In this document: piece by piece, positions 1 to 12,300 of the stretch
Layout: each line of letters begins with the position of its first letter
Numbering within the stretch: the first letter of the stretch is position 1
NCBI GenBank assembly: GCA_034231615.1
Contig: CM067315.1
Location: 31,153,407-31,217,406 of the forward strand
Direction of reading: 5' to 3'
Source: Meghimatium bilineatum
Taxonomy: Eukaryota; Mollusca; Gastropoda; Stylommatophora; Philomycidae
Length of the DNA stretch: 64,000 nucleotides
Notes under the pieces: generated by a model
Told to the model about the DNA's origin: nothing
Seen by the model: the letters and a program-made list of their open reading frames with translations, nothing else
The model's database searches: none
Translations under genes and position numbers: made by a program

Positions 1-703
<703 letters not shown>

Positions 704-744
704 TGTATTTTATCTGCTTTAGCTGTGAGGCATCGCAGGATTGA

Positions 745-1075
745 ATGATATCAGTCTCCAGGCTATGGGAGTTTGGTCCCTTTATCTACGGTCACTTACT
801 AAAGAAAACTTAACATGTAAGATGAAATGTCTGAGAAAACCCGCAAGAGTGACCAAAGTAGACAAAATGAGAATTGATGAAATCAGTAGAAGAATCGGTA
901 GACCAGGTACATCGATAAACAATAAATAAAGTGGGTTGGACACCTTATGAGAATGAACAATAACCAATTGTCCTCAAGAACATATAAGATGTCTGAATAC
1001 AAGCCAGAGAAAGACAGAAAAAAATATGACTAGATAACATCTATCCATATTCAGGGAATATAGAATGAAAAAAAA
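745..1075 (+). mobile_element. LINE group m, decayed C-terminal fragment
   Basis: Broken reading frames encode residues typical of the region after the reverse transcriptase domain of non-LTR retrotransposons: MKCLRK, then ISRRIGRPG, then VGHLMRMN in another frame. Related sequence lies at 34780-35145. There are several stops and frameshifts, so it is dead. Confidence 0.7.
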
Positions 1076-1237
1076 AACGAGATAAAGAAACAAATTAAAC
1101 AAACGAAACACCAAGAGTGGATAAAATATGGAGAACAAATGGCAGTAAGATCTAATTCGAAACCAAGGGAATTCTTTAAGAGCGTTAATTCTATGAGACT
1201 GAGAGACAATCCAACCACAGTTTAAAAAGAGTTTAAA

Positions 1238-1410
1238 AGTCGTAGAAGATTGACTTCACTGTACTCGGTTTCCCATATGTACTCCGTCCCTCTCAACGAA
1301 GCACGTAACTTCGTAGCTTCAAGTGATAATCCACAGGGATCTCCGAAAAGAATCCCGTGATTCGAACCCGTGACCTTTGAACGGCTTATCCACTACGCCT
1401 GGGAGATCCC
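1238..1410 (-). mobile_element. SINE-A copy, tRNA-derived
   Basis: On the - strand it begins with a tRNA-like head: an A-box-like TAGTGGATAAG and a B box GGGTTCGAATC. The same body occurs at 9574-9815 (+) and 31083-31312 (-), including the shared end that reads GATTGACTTCACTGTACTC on the + strand. Confidence 0.8.
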
Positions 1411-1769
1411 CCAACCACAGTTATAAACAGCAAAGAGGGATTACCGATATTTAATTCCCATAGCCAGAAAAATAGATGGAAAGAGTGCTTTAAAAAAAAA
1501 TAGATGGAAAGAGTGCTTTCAAGAACTATTAAACCCACGCACAGCGGAACAGCGCACATTTATTCCCAGTTATGAACAGATAAGTGAACCAGATATATTA
1601 TTCTCTGAGACAGAACAGGATATGTAAATATTCAGGTCCTGCCCCACCTAGCTTTTGTGACTGGCTTTGTGAGCCAATAGAAATATTTGTGCGCAAAACA
1701 TATTTCAAAGAGCAATCCAGTTGCCTTTTCATTGTGCAGTATACTCCTACCAACACTGTGTTACCAGTG

Positions 1770-2190
1770 CCAAACCTGGTCTCTCTCATCTTCATATTAT
1801 AGAAAGATAATGACATGTGAGTTGAAATGCTGGAGGAAGGCTGCAGAGAACACATTCTCGATAGATTACGAAATGAAGACAACAGGGAAAGAATATGTAC
1901 AACACCTTGCACACAATACATAGAATACATCAAGTGGTTTGGTCACATTATGAGAATGCACCGCGACAAGTTGCCCGTACAGGCATATAACCAAATGAGA
2001 TCAGGGTACAAGGCCAGAGGAAGACCACGAAAACGATGAATAGAAAACGTCAGGGACATCCTGAAGAAACACGGTCATAGCACAGCCGAGGCCACACATC
2101 TGGCCCTGGAACACAAGCTCGAGCTCCAATCACCCCTACGCTTTGCAGCAAGAATAGATAACAAACTACCCGGGGAAATACAATAGACAG
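1770..2190 (+). mobile_element. LINE group h, C-terminal fragment
   Basis: Frames encode WFGHIMRMHRDKLP and then ARGRPRKR, the usual C-terminal signature of endonuclease/RT LINEs. HSTAEATHLALEHKLELQS follows, which recurs at 52000-52235 on the - strand. Stops and frameshifts break the frame. Confidence 0.8.
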
Positions 2191-2219
2191 AACAGGTACT
2201 GGATAAGAGTCCAAAAAAC

Positions 2220-3200
2220 AAGGCATAGATGGGTATAGATGGTTTAACAACAGCCATTACAAAAGCATGTGAAACAACCGCGAAAAAAGGATACATAGAA
2301 TCTTTAATGCGGCATGGAAACAAAGACAGAATCCCCGAGGATTGGCAGAATGTCATAATAATGCTAATTTGGAAAAAAGAGGCCAAGAAGAAATTGTGAC
2401 AATTATAGAAGAATATCTTTACAAAGTCAAATAGGTAAAGTTTATGCAAGAATAATTTATAATAGACCACGAATAGAACCTAAGCTAAGTAACAATCAGT
2501 TTGGATTCATAAGAGGAATGAAATGCACGGACGCCTTTTTCACGTTACGCCAGCTTATTAAAAAACAACAACTAGAATACAATCAGAAATTACATATCAC
2601 ATTCATTGACCAGGGAAAAGGTATTTGACAGAATCAACAGAACAAAATTCTTGACCATTCTAGAAGAGTACGGTATGCAGGGACAATTTGTAGATATTGG
2701 TACACTATAAAAAAAATCATAAACAACGATTAGAACCACAAAAGGCATGACAGATTATTTCGTAATAACATCAGGGGTAAGACAAGCATGTGTCCTGTCC
2801 CCATGACTATTCAACATCTATATAGACAAGATTGTAAAAGAATAATCACTTACCAGCGAAGATTAACAAAAAAAAGTATAAACGAAATGATATTCGCAGA
2901 TGAACAGGCATTAATATATGATGATGCAAATAAAATACAGTCACATCAAAACTCGTAACAAAACATGCGGAAATTATAATATCAAAATTAACAAAACAAA
3001 AACTGAAGCAATTAGAACTAGTATGACAACAGAAGTGTTAAACATGCAATTGGAAGATAACACAAGTTATCTAAAACAAGTGCAAGAGTTTAGATATCTT
3101 GTAAGTATATTTACGGGAGACTGAAAATTTGAACGAGAGATAGAGACTCGTTGCCAGAAAGCAAATGCGGTACTTTACTAACTGTTACCACTTAGTAGTT
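2220..3200 (+). mobile_element. LINE reverse transcriptase fragment
   Basis: Two RT motifs are readable. GVRQACVLSP is followed by LFNIYIDKIVKE in a nearby frame (2775-2850), and MIFADEQALIYDD is at about 2887-2925, where the usual second Asp of the FADD box reads Glu. Numerous stops make it a pseudogene. Confidence 0.8.
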
Positions 3201-3224
3201 ATTTCTCTAGAGTCAAAGACGGCA

Positions 3225-3530
3225 CATAGGGCGGATGTCAGAGATTTCCATGTCTCGAGTTTTATTGCAATTTGTCTTGGTTGCTGATTCAGCAGTCCAT
3301 GGGCTCATGTCCTTTTATCCAATAATTTGTCTTAGGTCTTCATTGTTTCTGATACCGATGGTGAAGCACTCTTTTGTAATAGTTCTAAGTAAGGTCTCTT
3401 GGTCTTCCTCGTTTTCTCTTGGCCCTTGGTATCCATTCGCAGCGCGTGTCCGATGTAATTCCAGCGACGCCTTCTAATATAGGTGGATATGTATTCTTGT
3501 TTTGCTTCTTGCCTGATGACTTAGGCCACT
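3225..3530 (-). mobile_element. LINE group c, C-terminal fragment
   Basis: The - strand encodes the RRRRWNYIGHALRMD type of C-terminal motif and ends in the region that reads GGGCGGATGTCAGAGATTTC on the + strand. Close relatives end at 35847 and 42165. Confidence 0.75.
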
Positions 3531-3559
3531 ACTTATACACAAACATATAGATAAGCCTA

Positions 3560-4090
3560 TGACAACCAAGCGCTCATTGATGAACTCGAATTTTATTCCA
3601 GCTCTCTGTTATAAATGTCAGACGTGGACATTGATAAAAGAACCAGAGAGAAAGACCGCTGTATGCGATATGAAATGCCTTCGAAAGACATTGCGGGTAA
3701 CACGCAGAGGTGACACGTTATATCAATAAAGATGTTTGTGAGTAGTTATATAATTTTTGACTACCTTCCTAATACTAAATATCATGTTTTGATTTCATAA
3801 GGGATGGACTGGTTGAAATGAACCCACCACGTCCTCCCATTGTCTACTGCATTGAAACAAACCATCACGTTTAAAGGCAAAGGGCAGAAGAAAAGTAGGC
3901 CGCCCAAAAGAAACTCTACAATGAACAAAAGAAACTCTGCAAGGAACAATCATCAGGGAAATCTCAATATTGGAAATAAGTAATTACGACTACAGCAGCT
4001 TGCAACTAGCTCAGCATGGAAAGAAATGACTACTAATTCTACCCAATGTGCCATCTTTGACCTAAAATGAAATACATGTAACTGAATAAC
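3560..4090 (+). mobile_element. LINE C-terminal fragments, decayed
   Basis: The + frames encode YKCQTWTLIKEPERKT and MKCLRKTLRVTRRGD, then further on GRRKVGRPKETLQ and TIIREISILE. These are post-RT motifs of non-LTR elements, in at least two broken pieces. Confidence 0.75.
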
Positions 4091-5439
4091 CACTCTGGCT
4101 AAGTATTTAAATCTTGCCGATTTTAAAATATTTTGTGTAATTTTCTATTTTTTTTTTTTATATTTTTTTTTTACATATAGTCTAGGCCAATTATTCCACT
4201 TATTTTGTTGCAGCAATGGCCTAAATTTATTTTTATTGTTCATCATTTAGTCTTCATCATTTAAGCACTCTTCTGCAGTAAAAAGAGACATAGACCAAAT
4301 ATGAGCTCTTGTTCCTTAGAGTTTAAGTTTCTTTTTACTCTTGCAAGTAGTTTCACTTTGGCGATATTATTAAATCTGAAACCGGCTTGTGATAATAGTA
4401 TTCAAATTGAAAAATGCAGTCCATAAAATTGCTTAAGGTAAAGAGTTTATTTCTGTTTATAATCTATGTAATTAGATTGATATAAATTGTGCTGCTAAAA
4501 GCATTCATTGATAATTATGTTCCTAAATCACTCCACTGTTATTCACTACTGTCTTGTCTCAGTCTGACTCACTGAGTCTCAATGATCAATGCTTCAAATG
4601 CTGGCCGTCAAAGTCAAGGCGTCAATAACCTCATCATAGGCCTACTACGTTTGGCGTACCCTAAGTTTTAGCGAGCAGTGCCCTGTATGTAGCGGTACCA
4701 ACATAGTAAGTGCCATACACATTGTGATAGCAACAAAGTAGGTGTCAACACTGATAGTGATAGTTATACACTTCACGGTCACGTGATTAGAAACCAGCAT
4801 CCATGGCACACAAGGGACATAAGTAAGTTAGCAGTCTCCCTCTTGTTCTAACAGCCATGGATTCAAGATGCACCATTATGGTCAAATATCCAAACACACT
4901 TTATCCCCTCACTGTTGGTCACCTAAATTCCTGTCATTCTTTGTTGTCCCTTGAAATATTATTTCCATTGTCCTCACTGTAGACTGTAGTAGTAAATCTA
5001 TGACTGCCCTTCCTTATTATCAACCCTATAACTTCTCAGTACTATGGTGATCATGGGATACTGCTGCACTAGAATGTCTCCATTTGGGAACTAAACATGC
5101 ATTTTACCTTAGGAACACATCAATTCCTTTGACACAACAAACATTCAAGTCCATGGTGTTACCTCAATTTCTCAAGAAGAGGATATGTTTTTTTGTCATA
5201 AAGACTAAGAACTACCTGCTAAAGAGATTACTTCATCATCATTATTTGATGCAGCATTATTTGTTTACTTTGAAGTATTTTACACTTCTTAGAAATTATA
5301 ATTCTTTGACAGCAAAAAACAATGCTACACTGCTTCTTCATTACCAATTTGGCGTGTTGTTTTATAAGCCTATGTTCAGAATTTAAATTTAGTATCTTAT
5401 CATACTCAGGACATAGGCGATCAACACATATTTTTGGCT
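4091..5439. other. AT-rich interval without a recognised gene
   Basis: No convincing coding region is present. A 100-codon + strand frame at 5084-5386 has AT-driven composition, no motif I recognise and no splice context. A short stub of SINE-H (GATTAGAAACCAGCATC) sits near 4787. This stub explains the ATG-plus-donor-like string near 4811. Confidence 0.6.
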
Positions 5440-5600
5440 GTATTTTGTTGGACTAATTATTTAGTAGGCAATATTTGTATACAGTAGATTGCCATTGCTC
5501 TTTGAATGGTTTGGATGAACAAGTTAAATTGCCAACAGTGAAAATTGAACTTGGTATCTTGGCAGCCTGAGATGTGCTAGGTACCTCTCTACTCTATGAT
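5440..5600 (-). mobile_element. SINE-D copy, partial
   Basis: It resembles the copies at 6840-7060 (-) and 10160-10400 (+), including the degenerate block corresponding to GTTGGACTAATTATTTAGTAGGCAAT. The tRNA-like head is worn. Confidence 0.6.
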
Positions 5601-5849
5601 TATAGAAATAATACAATATTTGTAACAGTAAGTTTGTAGACATTTATGAAAGACAGACGGAAATGTAAACATAAGGTTGTGATGTTTTGTGAATCACTTG
5701 AAATACACAGATATACATTCAAATTGTTGGTTTGACCAGAAAGCTGACATGAATGCAAAGAGTTCTGCATTGATTATGTGTAGCTTCTTTCATTAGCAGA
5801 TAAGACCCCTAAAAAATCTCCCATGTGGTGTACCCTGGCAACAGGTGCA

Positions 5850-5988
5850 TTTTTTTCAGCGTTCATTCTCAAATGAACAATGGTCCTACTATATGTCCAG
5901 CAGGATGTAGTCCAGAGAACATAAATGCGCTGTATCTCCATTTTATTTGCGCCTATGGCCCGACACATCCGTCTTTGGCGGAGGTGCA
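5850..5988 (-). mobile_element. SINE-E copy
   Basis: Reads TTCAGCGTTCATTCTCAAA at the left and GGCCCGACACATCCGTCTTT at the right on the + strand, the diagnostic ends of the family. The sense (GAA-tailed) strand is -. Confidence 0.85.
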
Positions 5989-6394
5989 TTTAAATACCTA
6001 GACAGAGATCAAATGAAAGATTTAACAAAGAAACGGAAACATGCGTCAATTATGCCGAAAAAGTTATGCATTGACCATCACAACTCTACTATTTCTTATG
6101 GAGATAAATGCTAAGATTATAAGTATCATCATGATAAACATTACATGATTTTTTTTTTATAGTTAATTAATAATTTCTGCTGCCATGGTTATATTTGAGC
6201 AAATTCCTGGTTGGATAGGGCATATGTCATGTCTAAAGGTCTCACCAGTACCCAACAAGACCAACTACCATGTAATATTAAACCTCTAACAGATATATGC
6301 TTGTGTAGTGAGTCCTTGTTGTGGAAATAACACATAATTTCCTCTGTACGGTTATATTTTTACATCCTCTGAGTAGAATGATTTTCTCAAAGTA

Positions 6395-6640
6395 TGTATT
6401 GCACACCTCTTATAGTTAGTCTTCTGGATTATGAAATAAAACTGTAGGGGGGGGGGAACTTACATATCTCTAATAGTTAGTGATCTGACTTATGAAATAA
6501 AACTGTGGGGGGACCTAACATATCTCTTATAGCTAGTCTTTTGGCTTATGAAATAAAACTGTGGGGAGACCTGGCATATCTCTTATAGCTAGTCTTTTGG
6601 CTTATGAAATAAAACTGTGGGGAGACCTAACATTATTGCT
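6395..6640. repeat. Tandem repeat, unit about 63 bp, four copies
   Basis: Each unit contains GGCTTATGAAATAAAACTGT followed by a G run and ACATATCTCTTATAG. The G run shrinks from ten bases in the first unit to four in the later ones, and the last two units are nearly identical. Confidence 0.9.
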
Positions 6641-6839
6641 TGTGGTCTTATACTAGATTTGACGTACACATTAGGGATCAAGTACTGCGCTGTTGAGGCT
6701 GCAGATGGAATGAGAATTACAGACAAATATTGTCACAGGTCGATATGTGTCAGCCAATTTAACCCGCATAACAGTGATGCTAAATGTTCTAGTTAAAATG
6801 TTCTGGTTCAGAAATCAACATGAAAAAAAATTGTGCAGC

Positions 6840-7060
6840 ATATTCTATTCAGGATGTATCAGTCAACCCAGCATTTTTGACTAGTGATTTTCTAGGCAAT
6901 ATAAATACATTTTGTAGGTTGCCATTGTATTCTAAACAGTCCTGACGCACAGTTGCCTGCAGTGAGGTTTAAGCCTGGTGCTTTGACTATCCGAGACATG
7001 CTCTGTGCCACAGAGCCAGATATGAGAAAGTTATGTAAGAGTATAATAACTCCTTGAATC
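6840..7060 (-). mobile_element. SINE-D copy
   Basis: Antisense copy of the element at 10160-10400. It shows the shared block TCAACCCAGCATTTTTGACT and, at its right end, the reverse complement of a tRNA-like head (TCTGTGCCACAGAG region). Confidence 0.8.
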
Positions 7061-7149
7061 AGTACAATGAATTGCCTCAGGAGCAGAAACATACACTAGA
7101 TGGCAGCTCTGTGTAGGAAAGCGGAGGAGGAAAGAAAAAAGGTTGCAAT

Positions 7150-7551
7150 ATGTCTCAAATGTCTAGTATGAATCCAGCTTCTCAAATGTCTAGTATGAAT
7201 CCAGCTTCTCAAATGTCTAGTATGAATCCAGCTTCTCAAATGTCTAGTATGAATCCAGCATCTCAAATGTCTAGTATGAATCCAGCTTCTCAAATGTCTA
7301 GTATGAATCCAGCTTATCAAATGTCTAGTATGAATCCAGCTTCTCAAATGTCTAGTATGAATCCAGCGTCTCAAATGTCTAGTATGAATCCAGCTTCTCA
7401 AATGTCTAGTATGAATCCAGCTTCTCAAATGTCTAGTATGAATCCAGCTTCTCAAATGTCTAGTATGAATCCAGCTTCTCAAATGTCTAGTATGAATCCA
7501 GCTAGTTTTGTTCATGGCTTAGAACAGGGATCAGCAATATGTAGATCATGA
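7150..7551 (+). repeat. 27-bp minisatellite, about 13 copies, open in both directions
   Basis: The unit CAAATGTCTAGTATGAATCC plus AGCTTCT is repeated about 13 times at 7156-7503. Because 27 is a multiple of three, it reads as a 9-residue repeat QMSSMNPAS on + (133 codons from ATG 7150) and as WIHTRHLRS on -. Three variant units are visible. In the + frame two are silent (GCA and GCG for Ala) and one gives Ser to Tyr, while all three change the - frame. That slightly favours the + frame but is too little to claim a gene. I see no similarity to a known family. Confidence 0.9.
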
Positions 7552-8337
7552 TCTAACAGTAGATCATGTGAATAGATTTAGTAGGTTGCCAGCATTATTT
7601 AGAAAGATATTTAAATTAATTATAATCATTAACATTATCCGTGATCTCAAAAGATTGACGAAAAAGGGCTGATGGTTTTTTTTTTAGGTACCTCTCCCTT
7701 ACTGAAGATGTATCTATGGCTCCGTATATAGCCTTAGAAATGTATTTACCGCTGTCAAAAGTAAAAATATATGGTCACTCGTTGTTTTAAAAATTGTAGA
7801 TTGTCTCACAATGTGATACTTCCCAGTAGATCACCAAAGCTTCCACGTTGCCGAATATACAGAAATCAAAATTGTCTCTTTTTGCAACTGTCTCACTGCA
7901 ACAGACCTCTGTCAAAGATGAGCTCAGTTTCAGGTATTGCATGCACCTACCAAATTAAGAGTGCCCACAGCTTTTTCCATGCATTCTCAATAAGCATGAA
8001 GACACTTTGCGCTGAGGAAACCTGTGTATACTGATTCTCTAAATTGAGTTTTATTATAGGAGCATATACCAAAATGGCGAATTAACTTCACACCTAACCC
8101 ACTTTGGTCATCTCCTGTAACAGGTCGCAGTGTCATTAGTTATGTAAGTTATTACAAATATATATTACCAAATAAGTTATTTATAAGCGTCAATGATCGT
8201 GATTATCGTTGAGCATGGTGACTTTATGGTAGGTACTGGAAGCAGTTCTTTTGTACTGCTGACAGACTATACTATCAAATATGGGCAAAAACATCCACCA
8301 TTCAGTCGAAGTGATAAAATAGTGAATGCTTTAGTTA
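7552..8337. other. Interval without a recognised gene
   Basis: Mostly AT-rich non-coding sequence. A + strand frame at 7771-8034 starts with a basic stretch almost free of acidic residues, which looks superficially like a mitochondrial presequence. Its only good donor (near 7933) is in the wrong phase for the CLPP exon at 9174. Confidence 0.5.
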
Positions 8338-8500
8338 CTAAAGCTGAAGACAGATGTGTCTGTCCATTGGTACAAATAAACCTGCGACACAGCACATTTT
8401 CATTCTCTAGACTACATCTTCTGGAAATCTTGTAGAACCATTACTCTGCTGTAAGAGATATTCGGTGGGAGTTTGAGAACGAATACAAAACAAACAGGTA
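8338..8500 (+). mobile_element. SINE-E copy
   Basis: Contains GACAGATGTGTCTGTCCATT at the head and GGGAGTTTGAGAACGAATAC near the tail. It is more diverged than the copies at 15090 and 30105. Confidence 0.8.
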
Positions 8501-8559
8501 TTTATGCATTTAAGACATCATTTCTTTACCTTTGGGTCCTGCAGCAAACTTCTGGCTTT

Positions 8560-9070
8560 CATCCAGATATGATTGACTGCAGCATGGCTTCTCAGTCACT
8601 TTGACCCTCTTTGTTCATTCTCAAACTCCTGCAGATTAACATGATGTAGTCCAGAGAACGTAGTGTGTTGTGTCATGGTTTACATCTTGACTGCGATATC
8701 TGCATCTTTCAACCTGACACAACCGACTTCAGCATGGCTTCTAAGTCACTTTGACCTCTTATGAGATGGGATAGCCTACTCCATTTCCAAAACATCCTTA
8801 GTCGCTGACATGTAACATCCTTAGTCGCTGGTATGTAACATCCTTAGTCGCTGGTATGTAACATCCTTAGTCGCTGACATGTGACATCCTTAGTCGCTGG
8901 CATGTAATTTTTGCTATATTTTGCTCCCTTAGTCGCTGACATGTAACAGTTATATTTTTTTGCTCCCTTTTTTGCACCACATGATACATAAGTTTATTTT
9001 TACCCTATATAGGACAACCAATTCCACCCTGACATGTCCTTAGTTGCCTCATACAACATTCATGTAAGAG
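8560..9070 (-). mobile_element. SINE-F copy with an internal 23-bp expansion
   Basis: Shows the SINE-F landmarks in antisense: CTCAAACTCCTGCAGATTA, GACTTCAGCATGGCTTCTAA and CTTAGTCGC. The segment CATCCTTAGTCGCTGGTATG plus TAA is repeated about five times at 8805-8960, so a minisatellite has grown inside the element. The left part also carries a partial duplicate of the GCATGGCTTCT block. Confidence 0.8.
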
Positions 9071-9173
9071 TTTTGCTATTGTTTTGTAAACTTTCTGGTC
9101 CTTTAACACACATGCATGAAAATCACTAATCAAACATATTTATAATTAGGATGATTTTTTTTCTTAACTTTAG

Positions 9174-9344
9174 AATGTCACAACTGGGGGCATCAGGGCT
9201 ATTTCTAAATGTCAACTGCACACATCACTTCTGCATCAGGTACCAATGGTGCCCATTGTCATTGAACAGACTGGACGAGGGGAAAGGGCTTATGATATAT
9301 TTTCCAGACTTCTGAAAGAGAGAATAATATGTATCATGGGCCCA
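9174..9344 (+). CDS. CLPP: CLPP exon (presequence end and start of the protease fold)
   Basis: Acceptor TTCTTAACTTTAG precedes 9174 and donor GTAAGT follows 9344. Phase 0 in and out. Encodes 57 residues ending in ERIICIMGP, the conserved N-terminal strand of ClpP. The frame is open from 9174, with an in-frame TAG directly upstream inside the acceptor, so this cannot be the initiating exon unless Met at 9246 is used. Confidence 0.95.
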
Positions 9345-12300
9345 GTAAGTTTGTATCATTTTATTGTTATTTGTTGGTTGCTGATCCAATGGTCCATGTG
9401 CTTGTGCCCTTTGACCTAATGTTATTGTGGGTTGTTTTGTTCCATATAACTGATAATTTCTAATTTTCTGGCCGTGACCTTGTTAGTAACAGTAGTGATT
9501 ATAATTAGAAGCAATGTGGTTTTAACAAAAGCATTCTATTCTCTATTTTGTTTTGGGGTGGGGTGGGGGGAAAGGGAAGATCTTTGTGGTTCAGTGGTTA
9601 TGCTATTCACCTTGGGCTCAAGCGGTAATGGAGTTTGAATCCAGATCATGATATCTTGTTTACTTAGTGGATTTTTTCAGAGATCCCTGGGGAGTATCAT
9701 TTGAAGCTACAGAGTTTAGTGCTATGGGCGATATTCTCTGTAGGGGGTTAGCTGTTTTGTTGAGATGGATGGAGTAAATATGGGGACACCCAAGTACAGT
9801 GAAGTCAATCCACTATGTGTGCATTTTCAGAAGAGGTGTTGATTCCTTTTTGCTCATTCATCTGAAATGTGCTTCCAATCAACGTGACTGTTTTATAATC
9901 CATATAGAGAGAGATCTAGAGTTTTTCTTCTAGTATTTTTTCTTTGGTCCATCCAGCGTTTTTGCCTCAGCATTTCATATTTGGGACATTCTTGAAATAT
10001 GTGCTCAGCAGTCTGAGGTGTATGTGCACATGTCTGTGCTGCAAATCTTAAACTTTGTATGCTTGTGGTTGCAGAGCAGGTTATGTCCTGTTCTGAGGCG
10101 TAGAATGACAACGTATTTTACTTGTTCACTATAATTACTTTGGGAATAGTTTGACTATCCAGCTCTGTGGCGAAGTGGTACAGAGAGATGTCTGTGACGG
10201 CCAAGGTACTGAGTTCGATCCCCTGCCACAGGCATTTGAGCATCCAACTGTTATGAAAGCAATGACAAACTACTGAACATATTTATATTGCCTAGAAAAT
10301 CACTACAGTCAAAAAGTGCTGGGTTGATGGCTAAGTCTTGAATAGGATATGCTACTAATATGTTTGACTGCTGCCCATGATTAAATCAGGGTCATGGAGT
10401 CTGGATAACCAGAATTGTGACTTTCACTATTTGTTTATGGCTTAAAGCTGGATATAAACATATTCAACCAATTTCAGTGATTGAAATGTGGACCACTATT
10501 TATTTAACATAAAAGGTGAAAAAGGCAATATTCAAAAGCTGTCCTCAGAAGCAGAATAGGCAGCAAAAACAGGTAACAGCGAACACTGTTTCATATTGTT
10601 TAAAGCTTACAAACCATCCTCCAACTACAAATGTTCCTGTGAAAAGCAAACATAGTAAACTCATACTCTCACAACAAGCCGAGACAGGAATAGTGATTTA
10701 AGAGATAAAACTCACTGGATGCATATCAAATGTCATGAAAAAATGTAGATGGGATTATCTGTGGCACATCCTACTTTAATCCTAAGACTTGATGAAAATA
10801 GATTGCACCAACAAGCACTCATGTGGACACTGGATGGGAGAAGAAAACGAGGAAGACCAAAAACTACTCTGAAGAACAACATACTTAAAGAAGGAGAAAC
10901 AATGGTCTACAATTCAATTCAAGAACTAAAATTTGCTGACTGAACCAAAATGCTTGGAGAATCAAAACTTGTGCCCTATTGTTGCCGCCTGTGTCATGAA
11001 AGGAACAAATGAACAAATTTATGTAAGTAAAAATGTACCTCTGATGTGGACTCTCGCCATATCTATCTATTATCATTTCCACTTGTGCCATCATGGGATA
11101 AAGTTATTGTCTGTCTTTGGCCATTTGGGGGACATTGGCCAGGTCAGTCCGTGTCTCCTTATGGTTTCTTTTATTGTTTTCTCATTTTTCAGTGGCGACC
11201 TTCATTGATGCGATGTCTTTGACCTAGCCACTGTCATCATTGTTATGCTGACTGAATTTTTCTAAGCATTCTCAAAGATTCAGTCAGGAAGTAAATATAG
11301 AAAAGACAATACAAAAAAGGATTAAAGTAGCAGTTTTATCTTGAACAGGATCAATGTTTAATAAAAAACAAAAAGCGATTATCAAGATAGAAACAAACAA
11401 ACACAAAATATTATCACAAAATCAAACAGAGAATATATGCAAGCAATGTTGTATAAAATTAACAGGTCTGAAGAAGACAATAAAATTTAGATAAAGACCT
11501 TTTTTTTTGTTGGTATATCAATCCTGTTTATTGTTTTATTGTTTAACATAAAACTCTATTTAACTCTTTATATAATTTTTAATAACGCACATTCTAAAAT
11601 TATTTTGCAAGGGACAGTCAAGGGTGGAAGGACAAGAGGGTGTTAGAGAAAATCCTGGATTGATTCCATCAAGGAATAGACTGGGTTTGATCATTTTGTG
11701 CTGATGTATCCAGAATGACACTCCTTCGACCGTGATGGGTTATGCGTCTTATTATTATTATATTAATTTTTTCCAATATTTGTTTACTATTTGGTGCACA
11801 GTTTTGCTGCAGTCTCCCAATCACTCGTTTTTTTAATAGAATCTGTCGGATATATATTTATTGCTCCATGTGGCCTCATTGTATAAATTACTGCTACTGC
11901 AAACCCTATCAAACCATGAAAAATATCAGCAATAATAGGTAACAACTGCAGTAATACTGTAATTCAACACGTGAAACTTGGAGTAGGGTAATGACATTTT
12001 GCTATCACTGGTAACACACATAACACGCACAAGTCGATGTTTTGTCCAAGAGGTCTTTATCAAGAACACACCATAACAAGAGTACAAAATGGCACTGTCC
12101 ATATTTACATAATAATGGCTATGCATTATATAAAATGTCATTACCTTGTTCAAAGTTTCACCTGTTGAAAAAGATCAGCATATAACATCACCCTTCAAGA
12201 ATACTTATTTAGAAGAATTTTTTCATTTATCCTCATGCTTCTAACTTAAATTTACTTGTATAAGCTATTATTGGAAGCAACATTGTCCTGTCTCTATGTT

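Noticed and set aside
1355-1400. tRNA-like sequences in the SINE heads as real tRNA genes
   Set aside because: The B boxes are good, but cloverleaf arms and anticodon stems do not form, and each is followed by a shared SINE body.
4790-4830. ATG followed by GTAAGT, a possible CLPP first exon (MAHKGHK)
   Set aside because: The donor phase does not fit the exon at 9174, and the sequence is a stub of SINE-H shared with 22540 and 50400.
7771-7935. Basic, acid-free 54-residue start that resembles a mitochondrial presequence
   Set aside because: The nearest donor leaves phase 1, while the CLPP exon at 9174 needs phase 0. No other support.
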